The translations under genes and the position numbers were made by a program. From assembly GCF_015221995.1 (NCBI RefSeq), contig NZ_JADFFM010000001.1, forward strand, positions 1,488,001 to 1,552,000: a stretch of DNA of 64,000 bases. Direction: 5' to 3'. The notes beneath the pieces were generated by a model. The model was given only the letters and a program-made list of their open reading frames with translations, searched no databases and was not told where the DNA came from. The stretch comes from Mucilaginibacter boryungensis (GTDB lineage: Bacteria; Bacteroidota; Bacteroidia; Sphingobacteriales; Sphingobacteriaceae). This document shows, piece by piece, positions 42,314 to 51,338 of this stretch (position 1 is its first letter; each line of letters starts with the position of its first letter).

Positions 42314-43530
42314 TCAGCTAACGTTTTTTTTACTATCGCCAGGAATTTTTGACTTTCGTTTTCCCAGTTATATTCCTGATGGGCGAGCTGTAATGCAGCC
42401 TGACGCGCTAATAACAACTCGTTTCTGTTCTGATGGTAATAAACCAGCGCTGATGCCAAGGTTTCGATATCGGAGTTATCATATACTTTCCCAATTGCCG
42501 GATGTTGTTTTAATAAATATTCCTGCGCTTCGGTATTGCTGGCAATTATTGCTAAACCAGCCTGCATATAGGTGAATATTTTATTACTTAAAGCAAGATT
42601 GTTATTAACTGAGAAGCCTATTTCCAGCGCCAGTCCAATATCAAATTGCGATGCAAATTCAATAATATTATCAGGGTGGGTTGGGGGATGAAAGGTAATA
42701 TTGCTATATGCAGCTTGCAGTTTTGTTTTATAATCACTATCGCAGTAGCCCAGCAAATGCACTTCGAAACTTATAGCTGTTAAATTCAGCGCTTTGCACA
42801 GGTACTCCAAACCGCGATTGGGGCCGATAACTTGCGAAAACCAAAATAATTTCACCGGCTGTTCATCATTCAAAACCAGGTTGGTTACATTCAGGGTGCT
42901 TTTTGGAAAAACATTATTTAAAACAACCGGCTGCGTTTTTTTAAAAATAGTATGATAAGCAATACCTATTTGCACACTACTGGCAGACAGGTAATTCACT
43001 TGGGGGATGTACTTATTTTCGATATATGATTTTAGCTTGTAATCGTAGCTGTTTTCGTTATCGTTAACTTCTTTCCTGTGAAAGTCTTCAGCATCGAACC
43101 CGCAAGGCTTATGATGCTTTTTTGCGGCTTTAACTACAGCCGCTAATGCACCGGGATAATGGCCAATGTATAAATCAGCCCTGATGGTTTTTGTTTTTTT
43201 TATCAAAAACAGGCTGTTACGGGCTATAGCCACTTCAGCCATTAGCATGCTGCCTGTTAAGCGGGTAAACCAGTTGCTTATTTTGAATAAAATTCTGGTT
43301 AGTAAATAAGTGAATGTTTTGGTTTCAGGGTCCCCGCCGGTACGCACTGCCTGCCATTGCTTTGTTTTTAGCAACTCCTTATCCAGTTGTGTTCCCCATG
43401 CGTTCCAGTAAGCATATAGTACAGTGACTTTAAAACCCGCTTGGGCCAAAGAATCAGCTTCTTTTACTAACCTTGGATTTAAGGATGGCTGGCCGGATGA
43501 AACTAAAACTACATGTTTTTTATTTTGCAT
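42310..43530 (-). CDS. GT-B glycosyltransferase
   Basis: A 406-residue protein with a GT-B architecture. The N-terminus MQNKKHVVLVSSGQPSLNPR is that of an acceptor domain with the SSGQPSLNPRLVKEADSL opening often seen in capsule loci. The C-terminal domain shows KLFWFSQVIGPNRGLEYLCK and IGLALEIGFSVNNNLALSNK, where a Glu pair is retained, then FTYMQAGLAIIASNTEAQ. Donor and linkage are unknown. Overlaps the neighbours by 4 and 11 nt. Confidence 0.84.
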   Translation of the reverse strand: MQNKKHVVLVSSGQPSLNPRLVKEADSLAQAGFKVTVLYAYWNAWGTQLDKELLKTKQWQAVRTGGDPETKTFTYLLTRILFKISNWFTRLTGSMLMAEVAIARNSLFLIKKTKTIRADLYIGHYPGALAAVVKAAKKHHKPCGFDAEDFHRKEVNDNENSYDYKLKSYIENKYIPQVNYLSASSVQIGIAYHTIFKKTQPVVLNNVFPKSTLNVTNLVLNDEQPVKLFWFSQVIGPNRGLEYLCKALNLTAISFEVHLLGYCDSDYKTKLQAAYSNITFHPPTHPDNIIEFASQFDIGLALEIGFSVNNNLALSNKIFTYMQAGLAIIASNTEAQEYLLKQHPAIGKVYDNSDIETLASALVYYHQNRNELLLARQAALQLAHQEYNWENESQKFLAIVKKTLAD

Positions 43531-44545
43531 TAAACAAGCTGAGGTACTTGTGTGCTATACTGGTTACATTAAACCTTTCCCGGGCTATATTCCCGCATTG
43601 GGTCCTGTCAATTGAGGATAGCTTACCTACGGCATCGGTCATTTCTTCTATATCATTTACAATAAAACCCGATATGCCTTCATCAATAACTTCAGGGGCG
43701 GCGGCATGATTAAACGCTATTACGGGTGTACCGCAAGCCATGGCCTCGATCATTACCAAACCAAATGCCTCATCGCCGCTTAGCGGAAAAAGCATCCCTT
43801 TGGCGTTACCCAAATACTCGTTTTTTTGCATGTCGTTTAAAGCGCCAACATACACTATCTGCTCATTATCAATATGTGGTAACACCATTTTTTCGTAATA
43901 AGCTATATTGTCAGGAGTTGTTGGGATATTGCCGGCTATTATCAGTTTGTTGCCAGTTCTTTTTGCTACATCTATAGCAATGTGCGGCCCTTTTATTTTA
44001 TCCAGCCTGCTGAAGAATAGCAGTGGTGCATCATCTTTAACCTGGTTAATTAACTGATAATTTTCAAAATCAATGCTATTATAAACCGTTTCCCAATGGC
44101 CTGCCACATTGCCTGTAGCAACGCAAAAATCGCTGCACGCTGTGAAAATTAAATTTTTATTGGGCAGCAGGTTAATGCATCTGATTCCAAAAGGGGTAAC
44201 CCTTCTGCCATAAGTCATTATTTTATTTGATGCGGAATTTACTATAGGTAACAAATAAAGCAGCCTGCCAAAATTGTGTATCAAATCAAATTCGGAATGG
44301 TTTTTCAACAAAAACTTCCATACAAAAAATATCTCCTTCAGTTTTTGTATACCCGAACGTTTAAGCGAATTGATGCCAAAAGTTATTGTCTGGCCGCTGC
44401 AGTGTGAGTCGGGACCGGCCAGCAGGGTTACATCATGGCCCATTCGCTGATATTCTTCAGCAAAAAGATATACCAATCGTTCGTGCCCGCCGTAAAATTT
44501 AGGCGGAACGGGTATACCGGGATCCATGATCAACAGTATCTTCAT
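43520..44545 (-). CDS. Family 4 glycosyltransferase (tandem paralog A)
   Basis: A 341-residue GT-B enzyme that opens MKILLIMDPGIPVPPKFYGG. It has IHNFGRLLYLLPIVNS in the acceptor domain, and APLLFFSRLDKIKGPHIAID plus GDEAFGLVMIEAMACGTPVI (E-x7-E) in the donor domain. The next gene upstream (44601) encodes a clear paralog with the same length and motif spacing, so the pair arose by tandem duplication. They probably add related sugars or successive residues. A 55-nt gap to the paralog is one of the few real gaps in this operon. Confidence 0.9.
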   Translation of the reverse strand: MKILLIMDPGIPVPPKFYGGHERLVYLFAEEYQRMGHDVTLLAGPDSHCSGQTITFGINSLKRSGIQKLKEIFFVWKFLLKNHSEFDLIHNFGRLLYLLPIVNSASNKIMTYGRRVTPFGIRCINLLPNKNLIFTACSDFCVATGNVAGHWETVYNSIDFENYQLINQVKDDAPLLFFSRLDKIKGPHIAIDVAKRTGNKLIIAGNIPTTPDNIAYYEKMVLPHIDNEQIVYVGALNDMQKNEYLGNAKGMLFPLSGDEAFGLVMIEAMACGTPVIAFNHAAAPEVIDEGISGFIVNDIEEMTDAVGKLSSIDRTQCGNIARERFNVTSIAHKYLSLFNAK

Positions 44546-44600
44546 TAATAGGGGTTATTAGGGGTGCCTGATATAATCAAGCGGTCAAAAAATATATATC

Positions 44601-45623
44601 TTATAGTTTATATACATCCAGATAGTCACTCGCAATTTTCTGGTCACTGTAATAATTCTCGGCTTTTATACGGCAGGCTTCCCTATTAAGTTTATCGATA
44701 CGGCTAACATCGGCGATCATTTCTTCAACATTATTGCTGATATAACCTGTTATCCCCTGATCGATACCCTCAGGTATACCGCCCATATTAAAGCCTAAAA
44801 CCGGTGTCCCGCAAGCATAAGCCTCGGGTAATATCACCGGGAAAGGTTCCAGCCACTCTACAGGGGCAAGCAGCGCGGCTGCGTTGCCAAGCAATTCATT
44901 ACGCTGGGCATTATCAACCGTGCCGATCCATTTTATCTGCTCGCCATCGATATATGGTTTTATTTCACGTTCAAAATATTTTTTTTCAACCGATATGTCA
45001 GAAATATAACCAGCAACAATTAACTGCCGGCCTGTGGCTTTTGCTACTTTTATAGCATTATGCAAGCCCTTGCATCTTTCAAACCTTCCCACAAAAGCCA
45101 GGTAACTATCAGGCGGTGTATCCGGGCGGTAAGTAAACTGGGCAATGGGCGTACAATTATAAATGGTCCGCCAATCGCTGTTTTTTGTTTGTCCCAATTC
45201 CTTAATTGCTTCAGAAACGGCCGTATATACCAAATTATTCGGCTGCATCATGTCGGCTATTTTAATATTACGACGGGTAACCTGCCGCAGGTACGATTGC
45301 ACCTTACGTATATCTGTTTTAATGAACGGGATCAGATAAGCCAGCCTGCCAAAGTTATGGATCACATCATGCCTGCTTATTTCTTTTTTTAATATTGCCC
45401 GTACTTGTTTAAGATTTGAAATATTGATAGCCGCAGTAACATCGCCATTTTTTCCATAGGTGATCAGCCTGTCGGGAGATTGTGAATTTGGGCCAGCCAC
45501 AATAGTTACGTTATGGCCCATTTTTACGTATTGATTCGCGATATCGTAAACAATACGTTCTATACCACCATAATGTATGGGAGGTACTGGTATAAAAGGG
45601 TCCATCAACAATAATATCCTCAT
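44601..45623 (-). CDS. Family 4 glycosyltransferase (tandem paralog B)
   Basis: A 340-residue GT-B enzyme opening MRILLLMDPFIPVPPIHYGG, closely parallel to the gene at 43520 (shared MDP-IPVPP-YGG-ER, HNFGRL-YL-P, and CGTPV motifs). The donor domain has LAFVGRFERCKGLHNAIKVA and PVEWLEPFPVILPEAYACGT, where the E-x7-E positions are Glu-Pro-Phe...Glu. The difference in this catalytic loop suggests a changed donor or linkage relative to its paralog. One nt from the stop of the upstream aminotransferase gene. Confidence 0.9.
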   Translation of the reverse strand: MRILLLMDPFIPVPPIHYGGIERIVYDIANQYVKMGHNVTIVAGPNSQSPDRLITYGKNGDVTAAINISNLKQVRAILKKEISRHDVIHNFGRLAYLIPFIKTDIRKVQSYLRQVTRRNIKIADMMQPNNLVYTAVSEAIKELGQTKNSDWRTIYNCTPIAQFTYRPDTPPDSYLAFVGRFERCKGLHNAIKVAKATGRQLIVAGYISDISVEKKYFEREIKPYIDGEQIKWIGTVDNAQRNELLGNAAALLAPVEWLEPFPVILPEAYACGTPVLGFNMGGIPEGIDQGITGYISNNVEEMIADVSRIDKLNREACRIKAENYYSDQKIASDYLDVYKL

Positions 45624-45624
45624 A

Positions 45625-46761
45625 TCAGGTTTTAGGTGTATTAAAGAAACGAAGTGTTAATTTCGTTACTGTTTCTACATCATCTTCAGTCATGTCATAA
45701 AATAGAGGCAGTCTAACCAGGCAGTTTTGATAATGATCGGCCATGGGAAGCTCCCGGTCGCCATGCTGATCTTTATAAAACGGGCTATTATGCAAACACA
45801 TATAATGGAACTGCACCTGCACACCATTCTGGCTCATAAAGGTTATAAAATTTTGCCGTATTTGCAGCGAATCACAAATAAAATAAAAGGTGTGCGCGTT
45901 ATGTTTTATCCCTTCAGGAAGGTAGGGTAGTTTAATTTTCTTCTGGGTTTGAAGTGTGTTAAGTAACAGGTAGTATTTTTTCCAGATAGCTAATCTCCTC
46001 TGTTGTATTTCATCTATACATTCTAATTGGGCAAGCAAATAAGCCGCCAATATATCTGAAGGGATGTATGACGAGCCTGCATCAACCCAATTATACCGGC
46101 TTACTTTACCACGTATAAATGATGACCGGTTGGTGCCTTTTTCCCGCAATATCTCGGCCCTTTCTATAAAACGTTCATCGTTTATTACCAATAGCCCACC
46201 TTCACCACAGGTAATGTTTTTTGTCTCGTGAAATGAAAAGGCACTTAAATGCCCAAAACTGCCAACCGGCTTATCATGATAATAGCTATCTAAAGTTTGC
46301 GCGGCATCTACTATTAAAAATAGGTTATGCTTATCGGCAATAGTACGCAGCTTTTTTATATCGCAAGGTATGCCACCGTAATGCACTGCTAAAATCGCCT
46401 TGGTGAACGGGGTGATCAGGCTTTCAACCAAATCTACATCCATACTGGGCGATTTTGCACTGCTATCCACAAACACCACTTTAGCCCCCCGCAAAATAAA
46501 TGGATTGGCAGACGATACAAAAGTGTAGGAGGGTATGATCACCTCATCGCCGGTTTTAATATCAATTAACAAAGCGGCTAACTCGATAGCATGTGTGCAG
46601 GATGTGGTTAGATAAGTTTTTGCGAAACCGTATCTTTTTTCAAAAAACGCTTCGCAGGCTTTGGTGTATTTACCATCGCCCGCTATTTTACCGCTATTAA
46701 TAGCATCGTTAACATATTCAGTTTCTTTACCGGTTAAATGCGGCTTATTAAATGGGATCAT
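45625..46761 (-). CDS. wecE: dTDP-4-amino-4,6-dideoxygalactose transaminase
   Basis: PLP-dependent DegT/DnrJ/EryC1/StrS aminotransferase. It closely follows the E. coli RffA/WecE pattern from its first residues (MIPFNKPHLTGKE) onward: IAGDGKYTKACEAFFEKRYG, TTSCTHAIELAALL, GDEVIIPSYTFVSSANPFIL, AVHYGGIPCDI, SFHETKN with the PLP lysine Lys181, and ILREKGTNRSSFIRGKVSRY. It converts dTDP-4-keto-6-deoxyglucose to dTDP-Fuc4N using glutamate, so the glycan probably contains Fuc4N or Fuc4NAc. It is the only nucleotide-sugar biosynthesis gene intact in the visible operon; the matching N-acetyltransferase (WecD) is not recognisable, although hexapeptide acetyltransferases are present. Confidence 0.93.
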   Translation of the reverse strand: MIPFNKPHLTGKETEYVNDAINSGKIAGDGKYTKACEAFFEKRYGFAKTYLTTSCTHAIELAALLIDIKTGDEVIIPSYTFVSSANPFILRGAKVVFVDSSAKSPSMDVDLVESLITPFTKAILAVHYGGIPCDIKKLRTIADKHNLFLIVDAAQTLDSYYHDKPVGSFGHLSAFSFHETKNITCGEGGLLVINDERFIERAEILREKGTNRSSFIRGKVSRYNWVDAGSSYIPSDILAAYLLAQLECIDEIQQRRLAIWKKYYLLLNTLQTQKKIKLPYLPEGIKHNAHTFYFICDSLQIRQNFITFMSQNGVQVQFHYMCLHNSPFYKDQHGDRELPMADHYQNCLVRLPLFYDMTEDDVETVTKLTLRFFNTPKT

Positions 46762-46783
46762 AGGTTATAAGGAAGCGTACATA

Positions 46784-47770
46784 TTAATACGCTTTGGTAG
46801 CCTGCACAATGTTTATATAATCAGCAGCGCATTTTTCAATTGTTAAATTTTCAAGGATATATTTCCGTGGGCTAAATAATCCTTTGTTTTTTAAACTCAT
46901 AAATTCGTGCAAACGGCCCTCGAATTCGTTAACGGATGCAAATTTCAAACCGCACCTGTCATCCCAATAAGGTACCGAACTTACGGGGCCATATTTAATT
47001 TCAGGATAATAATAAGGGTCTTGCCAATATCCGCCAATATCCCAGGCCAGTATCGGTAAACCGGATGACAATATTTGCTGATAGGCCAGCCCCTGGGTTT
47101 CGTGCTTGCACAAAAATATAGCAGCCTTTGATTGCGCTAAAGCTTGTTGCAGATCGGTTGGGGTATAAGCGCCATATTGCAGTATGGTATATTTTAACGA
47201 TTGATTATTCAGCGTATCCAAAATCGGGTTAAGCAGTTGGGACACGTATTTGTCGCGCTCCCACCTTATTTTATCATAGATAAGAAAGTCGACAGGTTTT
47301 TCCTCACTCCGAGTTACAGGTGCCCATTTTTCCGTATCTATTCCCGTTGGCCAGGCTGTTACTTTATTGCCGTAATAGGGTTCGAACATTTTTTGCATCC
47401 AGTTGCCGGGGACAAGCACCCGCTTAATATTAGGATACCGCGTTAGCAGATCGGGACATTCAACGGGATGGGAGAATATACCAGCACCAAAAACTATGGG
47501 GTTTTTCCACTCCCTTTCGAAAAGTACCTGTGGCTTTCCAATTATACAGGCAGTTTCTTCGGGGTGTTGTTTAATATACTTAAAATCGTTAAAACGATAA
47601 GGGATATTCAATTTATCCAAACCTTGCATCAGGTTTAACGCCACCATCATTACCCCCCCGGGTTTCGCTTTACCCCTAACCAAACGCCGGATCAGTTTAC
47701 GCGGGTAGCGGTCTAATGGTAGCCAACGGTCTGGGTCGGGTTCCTGGTAAAATATGTTTAACGGGGCCAT
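46784..47770 (-). CDS. GT-B glycosyltransferase
   Basis: A 328-residue protein of GT-B type. The N-terminus (MAPLNIFYQEPDPDRWLPLD) and GGVMMVALNLMQGLDKLNI form the acceptor domain. VLVPGNWMQKMFEPYYGNKV with WPTGIDTEKWAP starts the donor domain, and AAIFLCKHETQGLAYQQILS with SGLPILAWDIGG is the Glu-containing donor-site loop. The fold is that of short GT4-like enzymes. Acceptor and donor are unknown. Its stop overlaps the downstream start by 1 nt. Confidence 0.82.
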   Translation of the reverse strand: MAPLNIFYQEPDPDRWLPLDRYPRKLIRRLVRGKAKPGGVMMVALNLMQGLDKLNIPYRFNDFKYIKQHPEETACIIGKPQVLFEREWKNPIVFGAGIFSHPVECPDLLTRYPNIKRVLVPGNWMQKMFEPYYGNKVTAWPTGIDTEKWAPVTRSEEKPVDFLIYDKIRWERDKYVSQLLNPILDTLNNQSLKYTILQYGAYTPTDLQQALAQSKAAIFLCKHETQGLAYQQILSSGLPILAWDIGGYWQDPYYYPEIKYGPVSSVPYWDDRCGLKFASVNEFEGRLHEFMSLKNKGLFSPRKYILENLTIEKCAADYINIVQATKAY

Positions 47771-48468
47771 TATTCTTTTATAAACTCTTTAAAGTCTGAA
47801 CCGGCAATGTATCCTTCTATATTTATTGCTTTTAAAAGCATCACATTTTGCTTATGTTTTAATATACGGCCAAAGGCTTGCTCTAAAGACAGTTGATAGT
47901 CAGTACCAATTGATTTTTTGAATTTCTTTTTTATTGATATGAACAGGCTTTTGATGCCATGAATGCCGTTGGAATAAGAAAGCATTTCTTCAATTGCTAA
48001 AACAAGCAGGGATTGCAATACCGATTTATTTTTTACAAAATATGCCCTGGTACTGAAATATGGTACGGCACGGTCAAACTCTTTACCAAACCCTGCAAAA
48101 TCATATTTCCCGAACAAATTATCATCTGGTAAACCGAAATTCTCATTAGGAAAGTATCTTCCGCTTATTTTGAATATGGGAGTGTGGACTGGTAGGTCAT
48201 GTATACAGTTTAGAATAAGCAAAGCTTCATTTAAACCCTTATTTTCAAAAGTAAATTGGGGGGAACTAAAAATTTTAATCTCCTTATTAACTTGTAATAT
48301 TTCAGAAAAATCAACTTTATTTGTCGAGTTATCAAACAAGTAAATAGATGATAGCGGAAGTGCTGATAACCTTATAATGGTTTCCACTGTTTGTTGCATG
48401 CGTTCGGCATTACTGTAATACGAGTAGGCGCCGTTTGGTATTAATGTTGATGTGACAATCGCTATCAT
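47770..48468 (-). CDS. Uncharacterised protein, GT-A-like, in glycan operon
   Basis: I do not recognise this 232-residue protein with certainty. It starts MIAIVTSTLIPNGAYSYYSN and has SIYLFDNSTNKVDFSEIL and TPIFKISGRYFPNENFGLPD. The alternation of strands and helices and the phrase KISGRY resemble a Rossmann-like GT-A protein without a clear DxD. Near the C-terminus a Lys-rich helix (IKKKFKKS) could touch the membrane. It overlaps the downstream gene by 1 nt and the upstream one by 4 nt, so it is part of the pathway. Possibly a sugar transferase or an assembly factor. Confidence 0.6.
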   Translation of the reverse strand: MIAIVTSTLIPNGAYSYYSNAERMQQTVETIIRLSALPLSSIYLFDNSTNKVDFSEILQVNKEIKIFSSPQFTFENKGLNEALLILNCIHDLPVHTPIFKISGRYFPNENFGLPDDNLFGKYDFAGFGKEFDRAVPYFSTRAYFVKNKSVLQSLLVLAIEEMLSYSNGIHGIKSLFISIKKKFKKSIGTDYQLSLEQAFGRILKHKQNVMLLKAINIEGYIAGSDFKEFIKE

Positions 48469-49481
48469 TGCAAATGGCCGATCTTTTTTAGCTTTGTGTA
48501 GTTATACTGCAAAAATTTTGCTGTTTTCCAGCCAAACACCTTCGATATAGTATTCAGTAAATTGCTTCCAATATTAGTGTAAGCAGGGAATAAGATAGGA
48601 TTAAGGAGCTTTTTATAATCAATTATTAAGCCTCGTATTGCTGGCTCCTCAAAGTAATTATTAACTAATATTTCGCTCAGATTCTTGTTCGTGGCGTTAT
48701 GTATTGCTTCAATATCTTTAGTATCCGAGGCAAGGGCAAGTAAATGCTGATGCTTTAGCCATACACTTGTTACCTGACTTATTAAAGCCTGTTTATTTTT
48801 AGCACCAGACAATGAAAGATAGTTATGATACTTCCGATAATAATTCAGCACATCCGGTTGATATATGATCCCTTCAGACTGCAATATAACCCGGCAAAAG
48901 TATTCACCATCGTCATCAAGCGTCAAATTTTCGTTCCATGGGCCTGCTTTTTCAATTAAGTTTCGCGGGGTTAGGAAAGAATTAGGCTGGATCATGTTAC
49001 CCAGAAGGGTATACCCGCCATACATATTGATAAGAAACTGCAAAGGCGAATCATGAAAATTTTTTAAGAAATCATCCTTTTCAGCTATGTTTTTTGTGTA
49101 TGGGTCATCGCCGGTAAAAAAATGCGCGGTTTTGCAAATGGCAATCTTATTGTGATTATTGATTAATGCATTAACTTGTTTTTCGATTTTGTTTTCAGCG
49201 ATCAGGTCATCAGCATCCAAATACTGAATATAATCGCCGCTGACATTGTTTAGGCCCACTTGCTTAGCAGTACTGGCACCTTGATTTTTTTGGTTAATTA
49301 CAATAACGCGCTTATCAGTAAAACTATTTATTATGGCTAAAGAGTTGTCTGTTGAGCCGTCATCGACTACAATTACTTCAACATTTGGCCATGTTTGATT
49401 TAGGGCACAACGCAAACTTGCCTCGATAAATTTTTCAGCATTATATACAGGAATTATTATAGAGACCAACGGGTATTTCAA
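48465..49481 (-). CDS. Family 2 glycosyltransferase
   Basis: A 338-residue GT-A enzyme. LVSIIIPVYNAEKFIEASLR and EVIVVDDGSTDNSLAIINSF bind the nucleotide, and DYIQYLDADDLIAENKIEKQ carries the DxD metal site. The typical ExD-like acceptor region follows (PWNENLTLDDDGEYFCRVIL). The C-terminal third is variable. Sugar specificity cannot be assigned. Four-nt overlaps on both sides. The gene is visibly more AT-rich than the core genes at the start of the window. Confidence 0.88.
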   Translation of the reverse strand: MKYPLVSIIIPVYNAEKFIEASLRCALNQTWPNVEVIVVDDGSTDNSLAIINSFTDKRVIVINQKNQGASTAKQVGLNNVSGDYIQYLDADDLIAENKIEKQVNALINNHNKIAICKTAHFFTGDDPYTKNIAEKDDFLKNFHDSPLQFLINMYGGYTLLGNMIQPNSFLTPRNLIEKAGPWNENLTLDDDGEYFCRVILQSEGIIYQPDVLNYYRKYHNYLSLSGAKNKQALISQVTSVWLKHQHLLALASDTKDIEAIHNATNKNLSEILVNNYFEEPAIRGLIIDYKKLLNPILFPAYTNIGSNLLNTISKVFGWKTAKFLQYNYTKLKKIGHLQ

Positions 49482-50401
49482 AATGCTTTTTTTGTTAATT
49501 TTTTAATATCCATCCGTCTTCTATAAATCCATAAATAAGTTGTTACACCAAACATGGCCGATATAAAACTTGAAAATTTGGATGTTTTAATTCGCTTCAC
49601 GTTCATTTGATATGCCAACTGCCTGGCTTGCAAACTTAATGCCGGGTCATTTTCACGATAGAAGTAATTTGATAATATAGCCGCCTGTTCTCCAAGTATG
49701 TTAAAATATTTTGGGGGCAATAAAATACCATATTTTTGCAGGCATTTTAGTTTATCGTGCATGCATCTAAACCAATTTTGATGCGAGAAAGAATCGGGAT
49801 GCTCAACTTTTTCAACTAAAAATTGATCAACACATTTTATTTTAAACCCGGCGTTTGCCAGCCTTATATGTAGGTCGGGGTCTTCATTTCCCCGTAAAGA
49901 CTGGTCAAATCCACTTACTTGAGTTAGGGCAGATTTTGAATATAACCCCATGCTGGCGAAGCCCACGTTGTTTAAAAAATAACTAACCTGGTCAATGCTG
50001 CTTTTTAACTCTGAATAACTAATGATCCAATTGCGACCTTCGGTATCCTGAAGATCGTAAACCCGGGTATTGCATAACAATTGCACCTGTTCATTTTCAA
50101 CATGAGTGCTCATTACTTTTACAAATTCAGGATGTATTAAATCATCTGCATCATGAAAATGTATCCAGTTACAAGTTGTTGCTTCAATAAGGCGGTTGCG
50201 GGCATAGGCTGCGCCACAATTTACTTTACCTGTAATTACTTTGGCACCCAATTGCCGGGCAATATCGGCAGTATTATCGGTGCTGCAATCGTCGTAACAA
50301 ATTATCTCATCAAATGCTGTAGTTTGCGCATTAATTCCTTCAAACAGCTTATGTAAAAAGCCGGCAGCATTATAACATGGGATAAGTATGGCAATCTTCA
50401 A
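49478..50401 (-). CDS. Family 2 glycosyltransferase
   Basis: A 307-residue GT-A enzyme opening MKIAILIPCYNAAGFLHKLF. EIICYDDCSTDNTADIARQL and WIHFHDADDLIHPEFVKVMS show the nucleotide site and DxD motif. GFDQSLRGNEDPDLHIRLAN is the catalytic acceptor region. The C-terminus has a hydrophobic stretch (FSSFISAMFGVTTYLWIY) that may anchor it to the membrane. One of three consecutive family 2 genes (48465-51338). Confidence 0.88.
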   Translation of the reverse strand: MKIAILIPCYNAAGFLHKLFEGINAQTTAFDEIICYDDCSTDNTADIARQLGAKVITGKVNCGAAYARNRLIEATTCNWIHFHDADDLIHPEFVKVMSTHVENEQVQLLCNTRVYDLQDTEGRNWIISYSELKSSIDQVSYFLNNVGFASMGLYSKSALTQVSGFDQSLRGNEDPDLHIRLANAGFKIKCVDQFLVEKVEHPDSFSHQNWFRCMHDKLKCLQKYGILLPPKYFNILGEQAAILSNYFYRENDPALSLQARQLAYQMNVKRIKTSKFSSFISAMFGVTTYLWIYRRRMDIKKLTKKAF

Positions 50402-50402
50402 C

Positions 50403-51338
50403 CTACCTTAATAATTTGTTGTAAAAAGTGAACAGATTTTGCACAAACCTGTAAAAGTATGTTTTAGCCGAATGCATGCCTGGTGGCTTACCATAAATAC
50501 TTTCAATATTTTGATCGTCTTGCTGCCATTTACTGTTGAAACCATCATTTGCAGATTTTGTATCCCCATGCTGCCTTATAGATCCCAGTGCGAAACGAAT
50601 ATGTTTTTTGGAAACGCCCTTTACTAACCTGAGCCATAATTCGCCATCTACATTACAGTTCATTTTTTCCCATATAGGTTGATGTACCTTATTTTTCCAA
50701 AAAGCAGAATGGGAGGCTATAAGCCCGCCATACCTTAAAAACATATCCCAAACTAAATGTGCCTGCCAATAGGTTTGGATAGAATTATCTTCATTTACCG
50801 TTAATCCGTCGCCATAATAAAAATCCTTACCAGATTTTAATATTTCCGTTGCCAATACTAAAAAAGCATTTTGATTATAAAAATCATCGCTATTTAGCCA
50901 CCCATAATAGCTGCCGCTTGCCATGCTAAAGCCAAGGTTAATTCCATGTCCCTGCCCGTTATCCTTTTCATTTTGTGTGTAGCTTATCCATTTGGCATAT
51001 TTATTTAATATATTATTGGTTTCGTCGGTGCTGCCGCCATCCATAATAATTAATTCAACATGCGGGTAATTTTGTAATAGTACCGATCTTATGGCATGTT
51101 CTATAAACTTGCCCTGATTAAAGGAGGGGATTACAATGGTAAGTTTTGGCCAATTTATTTCGGCAAGGTAGGCAGCCGGATCAACTTCTGTTTGCCACGG
51201 CCAGCCGATGTTAATGTTGTTAACAGGCAACTCTGCCAGCAGGCCGGTATGTTTATAAGGTACCTGCATTAAAGGCAATTGTACCCCCTTAATAATAAAA
51301 GCTTCCCTGTATGCCGGTAGTGGGTTTATAATTTCCAA
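50403..51338 (-). CDS. Family 2 glycosyltransferase
   Basis: A 311-residue GT-A enzyme. An N-terminal extension of about 65 residues precedes the fold. PKLTIVIPSFNQGKFIEHAI, VELIIMDGGSTDETNNILNK and YYGWLNSDDFYNQNAFLVLA (an SDD metal site) are the core motifs. The match to the 'PSFNQGKFIEHAIRSVL' subgroup common in O-antigen loci is clear. It lies 1 nt from its neighbours on both sides. Confidence 0.88.
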   Translation of the reverse strand: MEIINPLPAYREAFIIKGVQLPLMQVPYKHTGLLAELPVNNINIGWPWQTEVDPAAYLAEINWPKLTIVIPSFNQGKFIEHAIRSVLLQNYPHVELIIMDGGSTDETNNILNKYAKWISYTQNEKDNGQGHGINLGFSMASGSYYGWLNSDDFYNQNAFLVLATEILKSGKDFYYGDGLTVNEDNSIQTYWQAHLVWDMFLRYGGLIASHSAFWKNKVHQPIWEKMNCNVDGELWLRLVKGVSKKHIRFALGSIRQHGDTKSANDGFNSKWQQDDQNIESIYGKPPGMHSAKTYFYRFVQNLFTFYNKLLR

